Positions 37,005 through 47,154 of a stretch of 64,000 nucleotides of DNA are shown here, one piece after another. Source of the stretch: Oceanospirillaceae bacterium (GTDB lineage: Bacteria; Pseudomonadota; Gammaproteobacteria; Pseudomonadales; Balneatricaceae). Both the position numbers and the translations under genes were made by a program. Location: NCBI GenBank assembly GCA_013215505.1, contig JABSQZ010000001.1, positions 824,006 to 888,005 on the forward strand. Direction: 5' to 3'. The notes under the pieces were generated by a model, which made no database searches, was not told the DNA's origin, and saw only the letters and a program-made list of their open reading frames with translations. Within the stretch, counting starts at the first letter, position 1. The number at the start of each line of letters is the position of its first letter.

Positions 37005-37034
37005 AGCGGCTTTAAAACCTCAGTTTTAAACGCT
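37005..37034. terminator. Hairpin between dgkA and eptA
   Basis: TTTAAAAC and GTTTTAAA form a perfect 8-bp stem around a CTCA tetraloop, extended by AGCG/CGCT with a 2-nt bulge. There is no T-tract, so it may reduce read-through or adjust processing rather than terminate. Confidence 0.4.
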
Positions 37035-37081
37035 ACTAATTCAATTTAAGATCAACCGATAGAAACAACACAGACAAAATT

Positions 37082-38728
37082 ATGCCTATTACTCCAGAGC
37101 CATCAAGCTCTCGCAAGAAACCTTTCAGCCTAAACTTAGTACAATTTTGCCTGGGTTTCTCAATACTGTTAGCTGCGTTATACAACCGGCCACTGTGGAG
37201 GATTGTCAGTGCCGAATTTTCTACCGACAATTTTGCCGGTCTGTTAAGTTTCAGCGCTTTCTGCGTCTTCCTGGTACTGATCTTTAGCTTGTGTTTAACC
37301 TTGGTTTTCTTCCGTTACACTGCCAAGCCTCTGGCACTACTGCTCATTATCAGCAGCGCCAGCGCCAGCTACTTCATGTCAAATTACGGCATAGTCTTTG
37401 ACAAATCGATGATTCAAAACCTGCTGGAAACCGATCTCGCTGAAGCACAAGAACTACTAAATATCAGCATGCTGGGTTATTTTTCCTATTACGCTGTAGT
37501 GCCTAGCTTAGTGATTTTGTGGCTGCCGCTTAACTATCATCCGCCACTGAAAGAGCTGAAATTTAAATGTATTTCTGCACTGGCATTTATTAGCTTAGCA
37601 GTACTGATTACCGCCGCTTTCTATCAAGATTTCTCTTCACTGTTTCGCAATAACCGGGAGATGCGTAATACTGTCGTTCCCTCCAGCTTTATCTACTACA
37701 CCAGTCGCTATTTAAGCGGCGCTTATGCGGTGATGAATATAGTCGCTCAACCTATTGGCGAGGATGCTGTACAAACAACGACTAACTCCTCTAAACCTAA
37801 ACTGACTATTTTAATTATTGGAGAAACTGCCAGAGCGCAAAATTTCTCCCTTAATGGCTATGCGCGAGAAACAAACCCTAAACTAAAACAGCAGCAGATA
37901 TTTAATTTCAGTAATACTTTTGCCTGCGGCACCACCACGGCACTTTCATTACCCTGCATGTTTTCGCTGTATAACAAAAGCAACTTTAGTACCGAAAAGG
38001 CTGAGGCTCAGCAAAACCTATTAGACGTATTGAGCAAAGCGGGGGTTAACGTGCTCTGGCGCGATAATAATTCAGGCTGCAAAGGGGTGTGTGAAAGGAT
38101 AGAAACACAGCCGGCTCAGACGTACCGAAATGAGCAGTACTGTAATCAGCGCGAATGCTTTGATCAGGTCATGCTCAATGATCTGGATAGTTACTTAAGT
38201 GAGAAACAGGGTGATGTTACTGTGGTATTGCACCAAAAAGGCAATCACGGACCCGCCTATTACCTTAGATACCCTGACAGTTTCAAACAATTCACTCCAG
38301 TCTGTACCACCAATCAATTGCAACAATGTCAGCAGCAGAGCATCGTTAACGCATACGACAATGCGATTCTCTATACCGATCACTTTTTATCGACAGTGAT
38401 AGACTATTTAAAGGATCGCCAAGACCAGTATCGCGGTGCCATGTTGTACATGTCTGACCACGGCGAATCACTGGGAGAAAACAATCTCTACCTGCATGGT
38501 CTGCCCTACTTCATCGCGCCGGAAACCCAGACCAAAGTCCCGTTTATTCTCTGGCTTTCCCAGAGCTTCAGCGACAGCGACAAACTGGACCGCCAGTGCA
38601 TTAGCGCTAAGCAACAGCAGCGGATGTCCCATGATAACTTGTTCCACTCTATGCTGGGTCTATTGTCTGTGCAAAGCAGTGTCTACGATCAGAAGTTAGA
38701 TATGTTAGCCAGTTGCAGAGACTTGTAA
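37082..38728 (+). CDS. eptA: Phosphoethanolamine-lipid A transferase
   Basis: This 548-residue protein has five N-terminal membrane helices (about residues 15-215) and a periplasmic sulfatase-like domain. GETARAQNFSLNGYARETNP has the zinc-binding Glu, CGTTTALSLPCMFS the nucleophilic Thr, and MSDHGESLGEN zinc ligands. Several Cys pairs fit the usual disulfides. It transfers phosphoethanolamine from phosphatidylethanolamine to lipid A, which lowers the negative surface charge and affects polymyxin sensitivity. It may be coupled to dgkA, 92 bp upstream. Confidence 0.94.
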   Translation: MPITPEPSSSRKKPFSLNLVQFCLGFSILLAALYNRPLWRIVSAEFSTDNFAGLLSFSAFCVFLVLIFSLCLTLVFFRYTAKPLALLLIISSASASYFMSNYGIVFDKSMIQNLLETDLAEAQELLNISMLGYFSYYAVVPSLVILWLPLNYHPPLKELKFKCISALAFISLAVLITAAFYQDFSSLFRNNREMRNTVVPSSFIYYTSRYLSGAYAVMNIVAQPIGEDAVQTTTNSSKPKLTILIIGETARAQNFSLNGYARETNPKLKQQQIFNFSNTFACGTTTALSLPCMFSLYNKSNFSTEKAEAQQNLLDVLSKAGVNVLWRDNNSGCKGVCERIETQPAQTYRNEQYCNQRECFDQVMLNDLDSYLSEKQGDVTVVLHQKGNHGPAYYLRYPDSFKQFTPVCTTNQLQQCQQQSIVNAYDNAILYTDHFLSTVIDYLKDRQDQYRGAMLYMSDHGESLGENNLYLHGLPYFIAPETQTKVPFILWLSQSFSDSDKLDRQCISAKQQQRMSHDNLFHSMLGLLSVQSSVYDQKLDMLASCRDL

Positions 38729-38751
38729 AAACCTGATCGATTGTCCACTAT

Positions 38752-38786
38752 GGCGCAGATGCACACCCTATCTTTTGCACTGCGCC
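38752..38786. terminator. Candidate bidirectional terminator between eptA and a cupin gene
   Basis: GGCGCAG-A-TGCA pairs with TGCA-CTGCGCC around a 12-nt loop, between convergent stops. The stem is strong but no clear T-tract follows. Confidence 0.45.
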
Positions 38787-38789
38787 GCT

Positions 38790-39074
38790 TTACTGCTTTA
38801 ATTCTATTTCAACAAAGACAAATGGGTAATCGTTGGCATTGACGACATTGTGCTCTACTCCAGCCGAGCGATAATATGAAACGCCCTGGTTTAGATCCAC
38901 TATTTTTTCACCTTCACTGCTTTCCAATAAGAGCTGACCATCCGTTTGCGGAACCACCACATAGTCTAAACCGTGCTTGTGCCAGCCGGTCTCTGCATTG
39001 GCTGCAAAAGTCCACTGGGTCACAATCACACGTTCATTCTCCAACTGCACAAGGGCTTTTGCTCTGTCTCTCAT
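38790..39074 (-). CDS. Small cupin-domain protein
   Basis: This 94-residue protein has a single cupin barrel. GWHKHGLDYVVVPQTDGQL is cupin motif 1 with H-x-H and the later acidic position. GVSYYRSAGVEHNVVNANDYPFVFVEIEL is motif 2 with the conserved His. It should bind one metal ion; the substrate is unknown. It is transcribed alone, convergent with eptA. Confidence 0.78.
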   Translation of the reverse strand: MRDRAKALVQLENERVIVTQWTFAANAETGWHKHGLDYVVVPQTDGQLLLESSEGEKIVDLNQGVSYYRSAGVEHNVVNANDYPFVFVEIELKQ

Positions 39075-39653
39075 TTCAACTCCATTGGTTTAGGGCAGAT
39101 ACGCATCTTCACAGTGAGTGAAAAAGCGCTGTAATGTACGCCAGGCTGTACAGGACCGGCCCTTTGCAGATTTGCTTACATGTCGCAATGCCGACCGCCA
39201 TCGCACTGTTGTGACTAAGACACTTAAGCTAGCGACATTCTATGGTTTTGTATAGAGCCAGATTGTTGATCTGCAAACACTAAACTGGCCTTAAAAAGAA
39301 TCTTCCAAATTGATTACGCCGCCCAAACACCTGCTGTAACTCTCTAGGCTTTCCCGGATACTGCGCTGCCATTTGCATCGCTCTAACTAGTTACAATAGA
39401 TAACTTTTTTAGTCGCAACCCAGATCATCGAAAAACTGCTTAACTCAAAATAAATCATTGCTATATAGTGCGTTAATTAGAATATTTGTTAAGCAACTGT
39501 TTAATATATCGGCAGATAGCTTACAATATGAACAGTTTTAAGTGCGCAGCATTTAGCTTTTATAAACGTCTGTTTTAAAACTAATTTGTTTTTCCAGAGT
39601 TAATAACAGAAAATCAAACTTGGATGAATCAGCTACATTCCATTGAGGTTATA
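39075..39653. other. Long intergenic region upstream of the PruR/DcpA-like pair
   Basis: About 580 bp between the cupin start (-) and the lipoprotein start (+). The right third is AT-rich and should hold the promoter of the pair. I found no reading frame or RNA gene I can support. Confidence 0.4.
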
Positions 39654-40208
39654 ATGATCAAAAAAATACTTATAGCACTGGTTGCCTTTACCCTGATCGG
39701 CTGTTCCGACGAACAAAATAAGCAAACCACTGCCTCAGCAGAAAAATCTGAAAATGTATCGGCTATCACTTTTGCCGCCCCTGGCGATACGACCTTACTG
39801 ACGATCACCGGTGCTATCACACAATTCAACAGTGAAAATGAACTGCAACTGGATCGCAGTGCACTGCTTAAGTTGCCGCAAGTGACTATCAGCACCACCA
39901 CTCTCTGGACAGATGGAAAAAGTGAGTTCAGCGGCCCCCTTCTCAGAGATATTCTCGCCGCTGCAGGTAATTCTGCCAAACTGATCAGCGCCATTGCAGC
40001 AAACGAGTACGCTGTGGAAATTCCGCTCAGTGATACTCAGCAATATCAGGTAATCCTGGCTCTGGAAAAAGACGGTAAAAAATTATCGATCAGAGAAAAA
40101 GGTCCTCTATGGGTCATCTACCCCTGGTCAGATCATGAGGAATTAAGGCAAGACAAGTACTACTCCAGGTCAATTTGGCAGCTAAAAAGAATCAATCTAC
40201 ATGATTAA
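39654..40208 (+). CDS. PruR-like pterin-binding lipoprotein (SUOX fold)
   Basis: This 184-residue protein starts at 39654 after TTGAGG. A lipoprotein signal ends in LIGC (lipidated Cys17). The mature part fits the oxidoreductase molybdopterin-binding (SUOX) domain: LTITGAI, the LLRDILAAAG segment, and PLWVIYPWSDHEELRQDKYYSRSIWQLKRI at the end. It has no Cys after Cys17, so it lacks the molybdenum-ligand Cys of true sulfite oxidases. PruR proteins are SUOX-fold periplasmic pterin binders encoded just upstream of the GGDEF-EAL protein DcpA. The stop overlaps the next gene, which has that architecture. Confidence 0.7.
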   Translation: MIKKILIALVAFTLIGCSDEQNKQTTASAEKSENVSAITFAAPGDTTLLTITGAITQFNSENELQLDRSALLKLPQVTISTTTLWTDGKSEFSGPLLRDILAAAGNSAKLISAIAANEYAVEIPLSDTQQYQVILALEKDGKKLSIREKGPLWVIYPWSDHEELRQDKYYSRSIWQLKRINLHD

Positions 40209-42288
40209 AACTGGCTCCAAAGTACTGTTATTGTTAACTTCCATACTGCTGGGAGTTATTGTAATCAGTATGCTCAGCTCGTATTTCTTGTTCAGAGAAG
40301 TAAAAAGTCTGCAGATCAGTCACGATCAAGTAGAAAAAATTCTGTTTCTGCGCCAGTACGAATATGAGCTCATGCGTGCCTCCAAGGCTTTCAGTGAAGC
40401 TTACCCACAACCGCTAGGGGATCAGAGCCAAAAGGCTTTCGACAACTGGTTTAACGTGCTCTGGAGCAGAGCACAAAGTCTCAATACCGGCATAGTGGGT
40501 AAAGCCGTCGGCATAGGGGGGTTTGACTATAAACAAGCGCAAAACGCCTTGTCGGAGATTGATAACATTCTCTATTCAGCTACAGAGCTGAATACAGAGC
40601 GGATATTGCAAATAAGAGAACTGTTTGCCTTACTAACCCGTACTTCACACCACTACCAGCAGAACCGCGACTCCCTGTACCGGGAGGTAGAACTAAAAAA
40701 ACAACAAACCATTTTTAGCTACTATCGCAACTCATTTTTTCTCAGTTCAATCACTCTACTGTTTGGCTTTATCGTCTCGGTGTTTTTATACCGCAGTAAT
40801 AAAAGCTTGTTGGATATGCGCTCTATGCTTGAGCATAGGGTAGCAATGCGTACCCTGGCTCTGCAGGAAAAAAACCTGCAACTGAAAAACGAAGTCGCTG
40901 AACGCTATTGTGTCGAAAATCAATTAGTCAGTAGTCAGGCACAAATTCAGCAAGCCAAGGAACAGGCGGTACATCAACTAAATTTTGATCCTCTCACTCA
41001 ACTGGCCAGTCGGGTGCTATTCACTGATCGCTTTAGTCAATCGCTGATCAGAGCTAGCAGAGAAAAGAGCAAAGTTGCACTGCTATTCTTAGACTTAGAT
41101 CGCTTTAAATACATCAACGATACTTTGGGCCACACTGTCGGTGACCAACTATTAACAAAGACAGCCAAGCGCATTACCCTTGCCCTGCGTCAAGGAGACA
41201 CCGCGGCACGCTTTGGTGGCGATGAGTTTGCCATCGTCCTGCCGGGCATCAAAGGCATCAAACATGTAGAACATGTGGTCAGCAGAATTCACCGAGAACT
41301 GAGCGAGCCTTATATTTTAGAGGGGCAGGAGTCCTTTATTTCCGCCAGTATAGGCATCGCCATCTTTCCAGATGACGGAGACACAACCGAGATTTTACTG
41401 CGCAAAGCTGACAATGCAATGTACAAGGCCAAAGATAAAGGCCGAAATACTTACCAGTTTTTCACCCAGCAGATGGAGATAGAATCAAACAAGCGCCGGA
41501 TACTGGAAGCCGCCTTACATGTAGCAGTCAAAAACAAAGAATTTAGCGTACATTATCAACCTATCATCGATATGCACGACGGCAGCATTAAAGCGGCTGA
41601 GGCACTTATCCGCTGGCAGAATAAACAAGGTCAACACGTCTCACCCGCCGAATTCATTCCGCTCGCCGAAGAACTGGGGTTAATTGTCGAAATCGGCGAG
41701 TGGGTATTGCGTACCGCATGTGAAGAGGCGGTTGCCTGGCAGCAGCAAGATGGTAAGTCGACAATTCTTTCAGTAAATTTGTCTTTCCGGCAGTTTCAAA
41801 ACAATGACATTCCTAAGACTGTTGCTAAGATTCTGAATGAAACCGGCCTCAACGCAAAATGTTTATCTCTGGAAATCACTGAGGGCGTGTTAATGGTCGA
41901 TGACCTGTTGATCATGCAACAACTGCAGCAACTACGAGATTTAGGGATAGCACTGGCAATAGATGATTTTGGCACAGGTTATTCGTCACTTAGCTATCTG
42001 AAGAAATTCCCCATCAATGTATTAAAGATCGATAGGTCTTTCATTCAGGACCTGACCACCGATAACTCTGATGCGGATCTGGTCAGAGGTATTATCTCGC
42101 TGGCGAGAACCTTAAAGCTGACGGTCATTGCAGAGGGGGTAGAAAACCAGCAACAGGCAGATTTTCTGATGCAAAATGACTGCCAGTACACCCAGGGATT
42201 CTTTTACAGTAAGGCCCTGCCAAGTGGCGATTTCAGAGTTTATATGCAGAACAACCAGCAACAAAAGCAAAATTCCAGCGCCGGCTAA
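40201..42288 (+). CDS. DcpA-like membrane GGDEF-EAL protein
   Basis: This 695-residue protein has TM1 (about residues 7-29), a helical periplasmic domain (about 30-178), TM2 (about 180-198) and a cytoplasmic coiled coil. GGDEF (about 260-425; motif FGGDEF at about 337-342) and EAL (about 440-685; EAL at about 464) follow. Both halves look intact: the EAL part has NLSFRQF, LEITE, IDDFGTGYSSL, KIDRSF and AEGVE. It could make and break c-di-GMP. In the PruR-DcpA system the periplasmic protein with bound pterin switches DcpA towards phosphodiesterase activity. The 8-bp overlap with the SUOX-fold lipoprotein supports the assignment. Confidence 0.88.
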   Translation: MIKTGSKVLLLLTSILLGVIVISMLSSYFLFREVKSLQISHDQVEKILFLRQYEYELMRASKAFSEAYPQPLGDQSQKAFDNWFNVLWSRAQSLNTGIVGKAVGIGGFDYKQAQNALSEIDNILYSATELNTERILQIRELFALLTRTSHHYQQNRDSLYREVELKKQQTIFSYYRNSFFLSSITLLFGFIVSVFLYRSNKSLLDMRSMLEHRVAMRTLALQEKNLQLKNEVAERYCVENQLVSSQAQIQQAKEQAVHQLNFDPLTQLASRVLFTDRFSQSLIRASREKSKVALLFLDLDRFKYINDTLGHTVGDQLLTKTAKRITLALRQGDTAARFGGDEFAIVLPGIKGIKHVEHVVSRIHRELSEPYILEGQESFISASIGIAIFPDDGDTTEILLRKADNAMYKAKDKGRNTYQFFTQQMEIESNKRRILEAALHVAVKNKEFSVHYQPIIDMHDGSIKAAEALIRWQNKQGQHVSPAEFIPLAEELGLIVEIGEWVLRTACEEAVAWQQQDGKSTILSVNLSFRQFQNNDIPKTVAKILNETGLNAKCLSLEITEGVLMVDDLLIMQQLQQLRDLGIALAIDDFGTGYSSLSYLKKFPINVLKIDRSFIQDLTTDNSDADLVRGIISLARTLKLTVIAEGVENQQQADFLMQNDCQYTQGFFYSKALPSGDFRVYMQNNQQQKQNSSAG

Positions 42289-42319
42289 GCGATTTGCTAA
42301 CCGGATTTTCTGCGCGAGA

Positions 42320-42919
42320 TTATAGTTCCAGGAAGCTTTTAATCCCGGAAAACACCAGTTGAGCCGCCATCGCTGCTAAGATCAGGCCAGTAATTTTACT
42401 CAATATATTTAAGCCGGTGCGCCCTAATACTTTCTCTATCCTCACTGATACATGCAGTAGCGCCAACAGCGCCATGAGCGCTATCAACATACCGGCGATG
42501 CCGTAGGCCAGATCAACGCCATGCAACTCAGCGCCTATGACCAAAATTGCACCGATGGTGGCGGGGCCGATAATTGTCGGTATTGCCAGCGGGACCACAG
42601 CCACATCGTCTTTTGACTCCGTGGGACCCGTCGCATGGTTGCGAACACCATCGCTAACTAAGCTGACAGCGGACAAAAACAACAGCGAACCCGCACCAAT
42701 TTTGAATGAATCTAAAGTGATGCCTAAAACCCCGAACAGCGCGTCACCAAAGAACATCAATACCAAGCTGATACAGACAGCAGAAAACACTGCCCGATTG
42801 GCAATTTTAGCGCGACCTTTGACGCTCTCGTTTTTAGTCAGTGCCAGGAACATTGAAACAACGAAGAAGGGGGCAAACAGGAAAAAGAACTTAATTCCGG
42901 TTGATAAAATCAGGGTCAT
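42320..42919 (-). CDS. MarC family integral membrane protein
   Basis: From the ATG at 42919 (GGAAAC upstream) this is 199 residues with six membrane helices. FFFLFAPFFVVSMFLALT at the start and PLAIPTIIGPATIGAILV in the middle are the MarC/UPF0056 signature. The family's function is not established; an early link to multiple antibiotic resistance was not upheld. It lies downstream of the mksB terminator, so it is probably a separate unit. Confidence 0.9.
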   Translation of the reverse strand: MTLILSTGIKFFFLFAPFFVVSMFLALTKNESVKGRAKIANRAVFSAVCISLVLMFFGDALFGVLGITLDSFKIGAGSLLFLSAVSLVSDGVRNHATGPTESKDDVAVVPLAIPTIIGPATIGAILVIGAELHGVDLAYGIAGMLIALMALLALLHVSVRIEKVLGRTGLNILSKITGLILAAMAAQLVFSGIKSFLEL

Positions 42920-42986
42920 GGAGTTTCCATTGAAGGTTTTACAATATGGGATGCATTGTGGCATTAATCATCCGACAACGCCAAAA

Positions 42987-43012
42987 AGACCGCTGAGTAA
43001 CCTCAGCAGTCT
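42987..43012 (-). terminator. Rho-independent terminator of the mks operon
   Basis: AGAC-C-GCTGAG pairs with CTCAGC-A-GTCT (one mismatch) around a TAAC loop. Read on the minus strand it ends in TTTTT, about 20 nt after the mksB stop. Confidence 0.85.
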
Positions 43013-43031
43013 CGGGTACTTAAGTCTATAA

Positions 43032-46000
43032 TTAAGCTATTTGCTGTTCTAACTCGGCCTGCGCCTGCAACATCTTCGGGTTGTCGGAGCTGAGCAGTTT
43101 CTTAGCTTTTTCCGTTGGGAATTCTACATCGATATCGACCACCCGACCGTCGCGACAGACGTTAATGATAGTATCCATGCAAGAGGACAGCAGCGAGTAT
43201 TTCTCATCCGGGGCGGCGATGATTGTCTGTAACCCCAGGTCTGTCATAAAACCGAGTGAGGTCATAGTATTTTCTGAATCCAGCTTGTTAAACGCCTCGT
43301 CAAATACCGACAAACTCATACCACCGACAGCACGCCCTTCTGGCCCTTCTCTGAGGCGGTAGGAGGCGGCGAGCGCCGCAGCCATTGCCACATAAAATGG
43401 CACTTGGTGCTCACCACCGGAGCCGGTCTTAATCCGCTGGGTCAAAGTGGTTTTACGGTTGCCCTGTAAATCTTTGATCACCAATTCGAAGTTATAGAAG
43501 TTACGGTAGTCTTGCAGTAAGCTGCTCTCCCCTTCGCTCTTCAACACTTCGTGAATCTTTTCCAGGGCATTCTGATAGGGCTTGTCGGCATCGTAGCTGA
43601 TATCAAACAGCGAACCGACATTGGCTTGATCTATGCGAGTATAAGCCTCAACCAATTCCAGAATATCTTTTAGCTCTGGGTTGGGTGTCATCTCAAAACT
43701 GTACATCTCCTTGTGGAAAGGACGGTTTTTCAGATGCAGATTGAGTTCGCGTATTAAATCTTTGATCTGGTTGATCTGATCGTTCAAATGCGCCACAAAA
43801 TCTGATCTGAAGGCTGATTCAGCTTCTCTGCGGGCACTTTCAGCCTTTTCTTTATACTGGGCTAGCTCGGTTTCTACCAGGGACTGCAGCGTATCACCGA
43901 CGTAGCCCTCCAACTCTTCATGGGAAGAGTCCGGGCTAATTTTATCTAAGCCCTGGTGAGACAGACCACCCCCGTGATATTTAGCTTTATATTCTGCTAC
44001 TGCATCGCGCACTGAGTATTTTTTCTTCTCGTGCAACTGCAGTTCTGACTGTGCTTTTTTAGCCGCTTCGAAAATAATGCGATCCAGCTCACCGCTGCAA
44101 CTCTCGTCCAGGTAGTCACGTTTTTCCTGAGAAGATTGCGCATCGAACTCCGACTTATCTTCACAGAGGCTGCGCGCTTGCACATGTTCTTCTATTTCTT
44201 TGTCTAATACTTCCAGCGCGGCACTGTCTTTAATCATCGCAGTACGGGTTTTCTGTAACTGATCCATCAACTGCTTATGCTTTAGCTCTGCGGCTTTTTG
44301 CGCCTCGGCGAGAGTCGCAATATTCGCCTGGATCCCAGAGTCATCGTGGTTGCGTAAATCTTCAATCGCCTGGCGATGTCCGGCGATTTCCAGGGCTAAT
44401 TGATTGCGCTGATTAACCAAATCGAAGGTACTTTCGGTACTGCCGACTAAGCTAGTGGTAAGGTTAATCAAGTTGTCACGTAATTTTTCCAGGGTCTGAT
44501 GTCGCTGCCCTAAGCTGGTAAACTCCGCCATCATCACATCGACTTGCTTACCTTGTACTGCCAGCTGATCACCTCGGCGACGCACCCCCATAATGGGTGT
44601 CTGCTCGTGAATAGAAGTGGTTGAACCCTCAGTTTGCAGCATGCAATCGTAAGTCAGAGCGCGTTCCTGGCGCAGCAATTCCGCCTCTGTTTCTACCGCA
44701 ATGACACTGCCAAGTGCCCTGTTCATATAAGCTTGAGCGTGATCGTTATCCGTATCGATGAAGTTTGCCAGTGAATTCGGCTTGATTCGATTTAACCAAT
44801 CCCTGGAACGGGTGGTATTGATGATACGACAGCCTTTTAAGTGGCGCCCCTTACGGCGATACAGCGTGATCGCCTCTCTGACCTGATCCGGGTCAACGAT
44901 CAACGCCTCTCGTCTGGCGCCTAAAAAGGATTCAATCGCAATACGCCATTTATCATCGTTAATATCTACCATTTCACAGACAGGTGTAGAGTCAATACCG
45001 TAGTCGGCCAGTAGCGACATCAGCTCGCGGGTGTTGTGCCGTACCGGTGCCTTGCCCTGCTTTAGCTGCTCTACCTGGCCTTTTTGGTTTTGAATTTTAC
45101 TGCGCAATTCATTGATACGAATCACTGACTCTTCGAATTTACGGCCTATATCGCGCCTGACGGTATCTACTTGGGTTTTTAACTCGGCCAGGGTACTGTC
45201 GACTTCAACGGGCTCCTGTGGCCAAGTATTAGCTAACATGTCTTCGCCGCTGCGCCACAGATTCACACACTTTTTCACCAGGGGCACAAATTTTTCCGGC
45301 AACAATTCTGCATGATCGGCGAAAGCCACGGTAGTTCTGAGTAAGTTATAACTGTTCTGGATTTGATCTTTAACTATCCCCTCTTCGTGTAGCCGAGCGG
45401 TGATAGTGGTCTCCAGTGCCTTAATCTGATGTGCCGAGTTGGTGTTATTCAACTGTGCTCTGGCATTCGCCAAATCCTGCATCAGGTTATTCAATGCAGC
45501 GGAGTGCCCCTCTAGTTGCCCTTGCAGTTGCTCTTCCTGCTGCTGATTGTCTTCAAGACGCTCCGCAGAACCCTCTTTTTTCAGATCGGCATTTTCAAAG
45601 CGGGTCTCGTGTACTACCCATTCATACTCGACAGCGTTTTTGACATTGCGCTTAATCCCAGAGCACAGCTCTTGGACTTTCTGTAATTCGGTGACCCGGC
45701 TAGCGACTTCCGCTGTTTTCTGCTCCATCGCCCGATATTCTTCCAAAGATTTTCGAAAGGCCCCCACATGTACGATTTTCTCTTCTAAAACAAACTCGCG
45801 TACAAAGCGGGTCGGGCTATCAATAGGCACAAAGCGCAGTGCGTTCTTGAAATTTTTAATGAATTTTTCATCGTCGTTAGGTCTGGCGCTGTCCTGGGAT
45901 AAGTGTGCTACCAGCTCTTTGACAAAGCGACTGGCGCGCTTTTCTAAAATCATTTCTGGGCACTGCTTCAACAGTGAGTTTTTCACCAGGTCCCAGTCTT

Positions 46001-46451
46001 TAGGCAGTCGACCATCGCCATTTTTATCGGTAAAGTCATCTAACTGCACAGAGAAGTTTGGCAAGATAAAACGCCCTAGCACTTCTTCATCCGGCGAGGC
46101 CGTATTGGCGCTAATAGCCACCCCGACACAAGTTTCAGTGGCAGTTTCAGTGTCAAAAAAACTCAGTGCCAGGTAGGTAATAGAATCTTCACGAGCAGTG
46201 GCTTTTTTCCCGCCATCGTCCATAAAACCAAGGCAGTAGGTACGCAGCGATCTCTCGCTTTTTTGCCCGGCTGACGCGTTAAAGCTCATGTGACGTTTAT
46301 TGCCACCGAGCAATACCGTTTGAATAGCATCCAGTAGAGAAGATTTACCGGAGCCGTTGGGACCTACGATGGCAACGTTACCTTTAATAGGTATTTCAAC
46401 AGCACCTAATACATACCAGTTAACTAAGACGATTCGATTAAGCTGTTTCAT
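43032..46451 (-). CDS. mksB: MksB/JetC-like SMC-type condensin ATPase
   Basis: This 1139-residue protein has Walker [10 protein letters not shown] at residues 30-38. A long coiled coil (about 230-480 and 640-960) is broken by a hinge-like central region. The ABC signature is [13 protein letters not shown] (about 1010) and Walker B is [12 protein letters not shown] with FDE at about 1050-1052. ATP-driven head engagement would drive loop extrusion. Gene order kleisin, winged-helix protein, SMC protein is that of MksFEB and Wadjet JetABC. It overlaps mksE by 14 bp and is followed by a terminator, with no mksG/jetD nuclease gene next to it. Confidence 0.9.
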   Translation of the reverse strand: MKQLNRIVLVNWYVLGAVEIPIKGNVAIVGPNGSGKSSLLDAIQTVLLGGNKRHMSFNASAGQKSERSLRTYCLGFMDDGGKKATAREDSITYLALSFFDTETATETCVGVAISANTASPDEEVLGRFILPNFSVQLDDFTDKNGDGRLPKDWDLVKNSLLKQCPEMILEKRASRFVKELVAHLSQDSARPNDDEKFIKNFKNALRFVPIDSPTRFVREFVLEEKIVHVGAFRKSLEEYRAMEQKTAEVASRVTELQKVQELCSGIKRNVKNAVEYEWVVHETRFENADLKKEGSAERLEDNQQQEEQLQGQLEGHSAALNNLMQDLANARAQLNNTNSAHQIKALETTITARLHEEGIVKDQIQNSYNLLRTTVAFADHAELLPEKFVPLVKKCVNLWRSGEDMLANTWPQEPVEVDSTLAELKTQVDTVRRDIGRKFEESVIRINELRSKIQNQKGQVEQLKQGKAPVRHNTRELMSLLADYGIDSTPVCEMVDINDDKWRIAIESFLGARREALIVDPDQVREAITLYRRKGRHLKGCRIINTTRSRDWLNRIKPNSLANFIDTDNDHAQAYMNRALGSVIAVETEAELLRQERALTYDCMLQTEGSTTSIHEQTPIMGVRRRGDQLAVQGKQVDVMMAEFTSLGQRHQTLEKLRDNLINLTTSLVGSTESTFDLVNQRNQLALEIAGHRQAIEDLRNHDDSGIQANIATLAEAQKAAELKHKQLMDQLQKTRTAMIKDSAALEVLDKEIEEHVQARSLCEDKSEFDAQSSQEKRDYLDESCSGELDRIIFEAAKKAQSELQLHEKKKYSVRDAVAEYKAKYHGGGLSHQGLDKISPDSSHEELEGYVGDTLQSLVETELAQYKEKAESARREAESAFRSDFVAHLNDQINQIKDLIRELNLHLKNRPFHKEMYSFEMTPNPELKDILELVEAYTRIDQANVGSLFDISYDADKPYQNALEKIHEVLKSEGESSLLQDYRNFYNFELVIKDLQGNRKTTLTQRIKTGSGGEHQVPFYVAMAAALAASYRLREGPEGRAVGGMSLSVFDEAFNKLDSENTMTSLGFMTDLGLQTIIAAPDEKYSLLSSCMDTIINVCRDGRVVDIDVEFPTEKAKKLLSSDNPKMLQAQAELEQQIA

Positions 46452-47154
46452 CGTTACTCTCCATCTCAGTAATACTGCCCGCTACCGTTGGCGGTGCCTC
46501 TAAATCCGACAATGCCGCTTCCTCTTGTTCTAACAGCGCCTCCTCTTCATCACTGAGAGCATCGCGGCCATTTTCGGAGTCACAAAGTAACTCAATCTGT
46601 TTAATATGATCTTCAACCACGACTTGACGTATGGTGGGTAAAATACTGAAAAAGGTATTCTTCGGATTGCTTTCATCGGGTTTGCCGCGCTCGATCAGGC
46701 CGTGCCTGGAAAACAGCGACAGCAGCTCTTTGCTGCGGGTCTCATTGGGAATATCTTTACCGGTCAAGGTTTCGTACAAACTCAACAACTCATCCGAACT
46801 GGTATAAGCTTTACCGCTTTCAATCTCAAAGTTCTCTAACTTCTGCTCGTACATTTGCCGCATGCACAGCAGTATTAGCGATTCATCCAATTTCAATTTT
46901 AAATTGCGCTCGTGTCCCTGGGGTAAAATACCCAGGTAAGCTTCATCGGGCTGGTGCACAAAAGACCAGCCAATAGCGGCAAAGATGTTTTTGAAGTAGT
47001 CAACGTGGGATGAAATCAAAAAATAGCTGTGCCGGTGTGAGCTGCGATCGGCGTGGATAAACTGATTGGTCATCAGTAAATTGGCCGCGCGCACAAAATC
47101 TTCTTCCTGGTACTTATCACTGCGACTGATAATTTTCTGTAAATCGCTAAGCAT
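46438..47154 (-). CDS. mksE: MksE/JetB-like condensin subunit
   Basis: This 238-residue protein has a winged-helix core of the MukE/MksE/JetB (DUF4194) type: [44 protein letters not shown], then [23 protein letters not shown]. An acidic, poorly ordered C-terminal tail follows. It bridges the kleisin to the SMC protein. The ATG shares one base with the mksF stop (TAATG) and its end overlaps mksB by 14 bp, so all three are translationally coupled. Confidence 0.88.
   Translation of the reverse strand: MLSDLQKIISRSDKYQEEDFVRAANLLMTNQFIHADRSSHRHSYFLISSHVDYFKNIFAAIGWSFVHQPDEAYLGILPQGHERNLKLKLDESLILLCMRQMYEQKLENFEIESGKAYTSSDELLSLYETLTGKDIPNETRSKELLSLFSRHGLIERGKPDESNPKNTFFSILPTIRQVVVEDHIKQIELLCDSENGRDALSDEEEALLEQEEAALSDLEAPPTVAGSITEMESNDETA

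Noticed and set aside
39654..40208. Molybdenum-dependent oxidoreductase
   Set aside because: The fold fits but the mature protein has no cysteine to bind molybdenum, and its partner is a GGDEF-EAL protein rather than a haem or redox subunit.
40201..42288. LapD (c-di-GMP receptor for LapG)
   Set aside because: The GGDEF and EAL active motifs look intact and the periplasmic part is helical rather than the LapD-type domain; LapD has degenerate motifs.
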